DNA from: Microcystis novacekii Mn_MB_F_20050700_S1
Lineage (GTDB): Bacteria > Cyanobacteriota > Cyanobacteriia > Cyanobacteriales > Microcystaceae
NCBI GenBank assembly: GCA_007096045.1
Contig: SFAU01000220.1
Location: 1 to 46,126, forward strand
DNA: 46,126 nucleotides
Direction of reading: 5' to 3'
Part shown: positions 45,241 through 46,126 of the stretch, one piece after another
Numbering within the stretch: the first letter of the stretch is position 1
How the letters are laid out: each line of letters begins with the position of its first letter
Made by a program: the position numbers and the translations under genes
The notes under the pieces: model-generated
The model's database searches: none
The model's input: the letters and a program-made list of their open reading frames with translations, nothing else
Told to the model about the DNA's origin: nothing

Positions 45241-45915
45241 ATGGACGTTATTGATATTCAAAACCTCAATCACTATTTCGGCCAAGGAACGCTGAAAAAA
45301 CAAGTTCTTTTTCAGATAAACTTAAAAATTACAGCCGGAGAGATCGTTATTTTAACTGGCCCTTCTGGTTCCGGAAAAACAACCTTACTATCCTTAATCG
45401 GTGGCCTACGCTCTGTTCAAGAAGGAAGCTTACAGCATTTTGAAAAAGAATTACAGGGGGCTAGTGAAGAACAATTAGTCCAAACCCGCCGTCAAATTGG
45501 TTATATTTTTCAAGCCCATAATTTGTTACCCTTTCTAACCGCAAGACAGAATGTACAAATGTCGATCGAGCTTCAGGAAAATCTCGGCGGGCGGGAAGCG
45601 GAAGAACGGGCCGCTTTGATATTAGAAGAAGTCGGCTTAGGACATCGGATCGACTATTATCCAGATAGCCTATCTGGGGGACAAAAACAAAGGGTAGCGA
45701 TCGCGCGAGCTTTGGCCAGTAATCCTCCATTAGTTTTAGCCGATGAACCAACGGCCGCCCTCGATAGTAAAACGGGACGAGACGTGGTGAATTTGATGCA
45801 ACGTTTAGCCAAAGAACATAGACGTACTATTGTACTCGTCACCCACGATAATCGGATTTTAGATATTGCTGATCGCATTGTTCACATGGAAGATGGACGC
45901 TTGTGCGGTTGCTAA
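45241..45915 (+). CDS. devA: DevA-like ABC exporter ATPase
   Basis: A 224-residue ATPase with Walker A GPSGSGKTT, Q-loop YIFQAHNLLP, signature LSGGQKQR, Walker B LVLADEPTAALD and H-loop VTHD. The sequence is of the MacB/LolD/DevA group that powers FtsX-like permeases. It is the last gene of the + strand locus and is followed by a probable terminator. Confidence 0.9.
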   Translation: MDVIDIQNLNHYFGQGTLKKQVLFQINLKITAGEIVILTGPSGSGKTTLLSLIGGLRSVQEGSLQHFEKELQGASEEQLVQTRRQIGYIFQAHNLLPFLTARQNVQMSIELQENLGGREAEERAALILEEVGLGHRIDYYPDSLSGGQKQRVAIARALASNPPLVLADEPTAALDSKTGRDVVNLMQRLAKEHRRTIVLVTHDNRILDIADRIVHMEDGRLCGC

Positions 45916-45943
45916 TCCCATCTAGAGAAAACTCAGAAAAGGC

Positions 45944-46006
45944 ACTATGGCCAGTTTTGTCCGTTAGACAGGCACCATTCTCATAGACTACTGCCATAGT
46001 TTTTTC
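45944..46006 (+). terminator. Probable intrinsic terminator after devA
   Basis: ACTATGGCCAGT (45944-45955) pairs with ACTGCCATAGT (45990-46000), one C bulged, and is followed at once by a run of T. The loop is long (34 nt), which lowers confidence, but the position just after the last gene of the locus fits. Confidence 0.5.
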
Positions 46007-46020
46007 TTCCTCAAGTTTTA

Positions 46021-46084
46021 AGTAGGTAGGTGGAATTAAATATAAGATGAACTTAGGTTGGGTTGAAGTATGAAACCCAACGCC
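46021..46084. repeat. Dispersed intergenic repeat, copy B
   Basis: Nearly identical to 18281-18343: GGAATTAAATATAAGATGAA, then TTAGGTTGGGTTGAAGTATG and AACCCAACGCC with the GTTGGGTT/AACCCAAC hairpin. The window then ends in AAAACTCAAATCTGAT, also found at 2357-2372. Confidence 0.7.
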
Positions 46085-46126
46085 TTAGATAACACTGTCC
46101 ACTTAAAACTCAAATCTGATGACTGA

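Overview
The window reads as a cyanobacterial chromosome, most likely Microcystis aeruginosa or a close relative. The grounds are frequent GCGATCGC (HIP1-type) octamers, cyanobacterial-type families (DesA desaturase, PAO-like Rieske oxygenase, a homologue of the plastid ABCI11 ATPase, kinases fused to pentapeptide or TPR repeats, DevBCA), and intergenic DNA full of short TGATAAC tandem repeats, hairpin repeats, MITE-like elements and decayed insertion sequences. The species call is an inference from memory of these families; no search was run.

Layout. 1-5.6 kb: the 3' end of a TnpB gene at the left edge, a zinc-ribbon/Ser-Thr kinase/pentapeptide protein, two MITE-like elements (one with an 8-bp target duplication), desA, a TPR protein and a collapsed TnpB gene. 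5.7-21.6 kb: mostly housekeeping genes: an ABC ATPase, rsmG, a Ca2+/H+ antiporter, a DUF218 protein, a site-2 protease, a degenerate metallo-beta-lactamase-fold protein, thiL, ffh, a secreted protein, a kinase-TPR protein, a PAO/TIC55-like Rieske oxygenase, a coiled-coil membrane protein, aroQ, an orphan gene, and the overlapping pair pyrH-frr with a terminator. 21.7-27.5 kb: a badly decayed IS4-family transposase that explains about 1 kb of apparently empty DNA, a TPR-trypsin-like protease, a secreted orphan, gcvT, and a repeat-rich spacer.

27.5-45.9 kb: a one-directional (+ strand) gene set that looks like a biosynthetic locus and is the main interest here. It holds an iterative type I polyketide synthase of the enediyne/PUFA (PksE/PfaA-like) kind, split into a KS-AT protein and a second protein with order ACP-ACP-KR-DH-PPTase-hotdog TE-hotdog TE. 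Then come a small membrane protein, a 47-codon ORF, two tandem FAD-dependent halogenase-like flavoproteins, a 128-residue orphan, an alpha/beta hydrolase, a secreted PEP-CTERM-like protein, and a complete DevB-DevC-DevA exporter ending at a probable terminator. The core could build and release a polyene, the flavoproteins and hydrolase could tailor it, and DevBCA could export it. The usual enediyne partners E3/E4/E5 are not visible, so the product is probably not a classical enediyne warhead.

Limits: domain calls rest on motifs read by eye. No rRNA, tRNA or CRISPR array was recognised.
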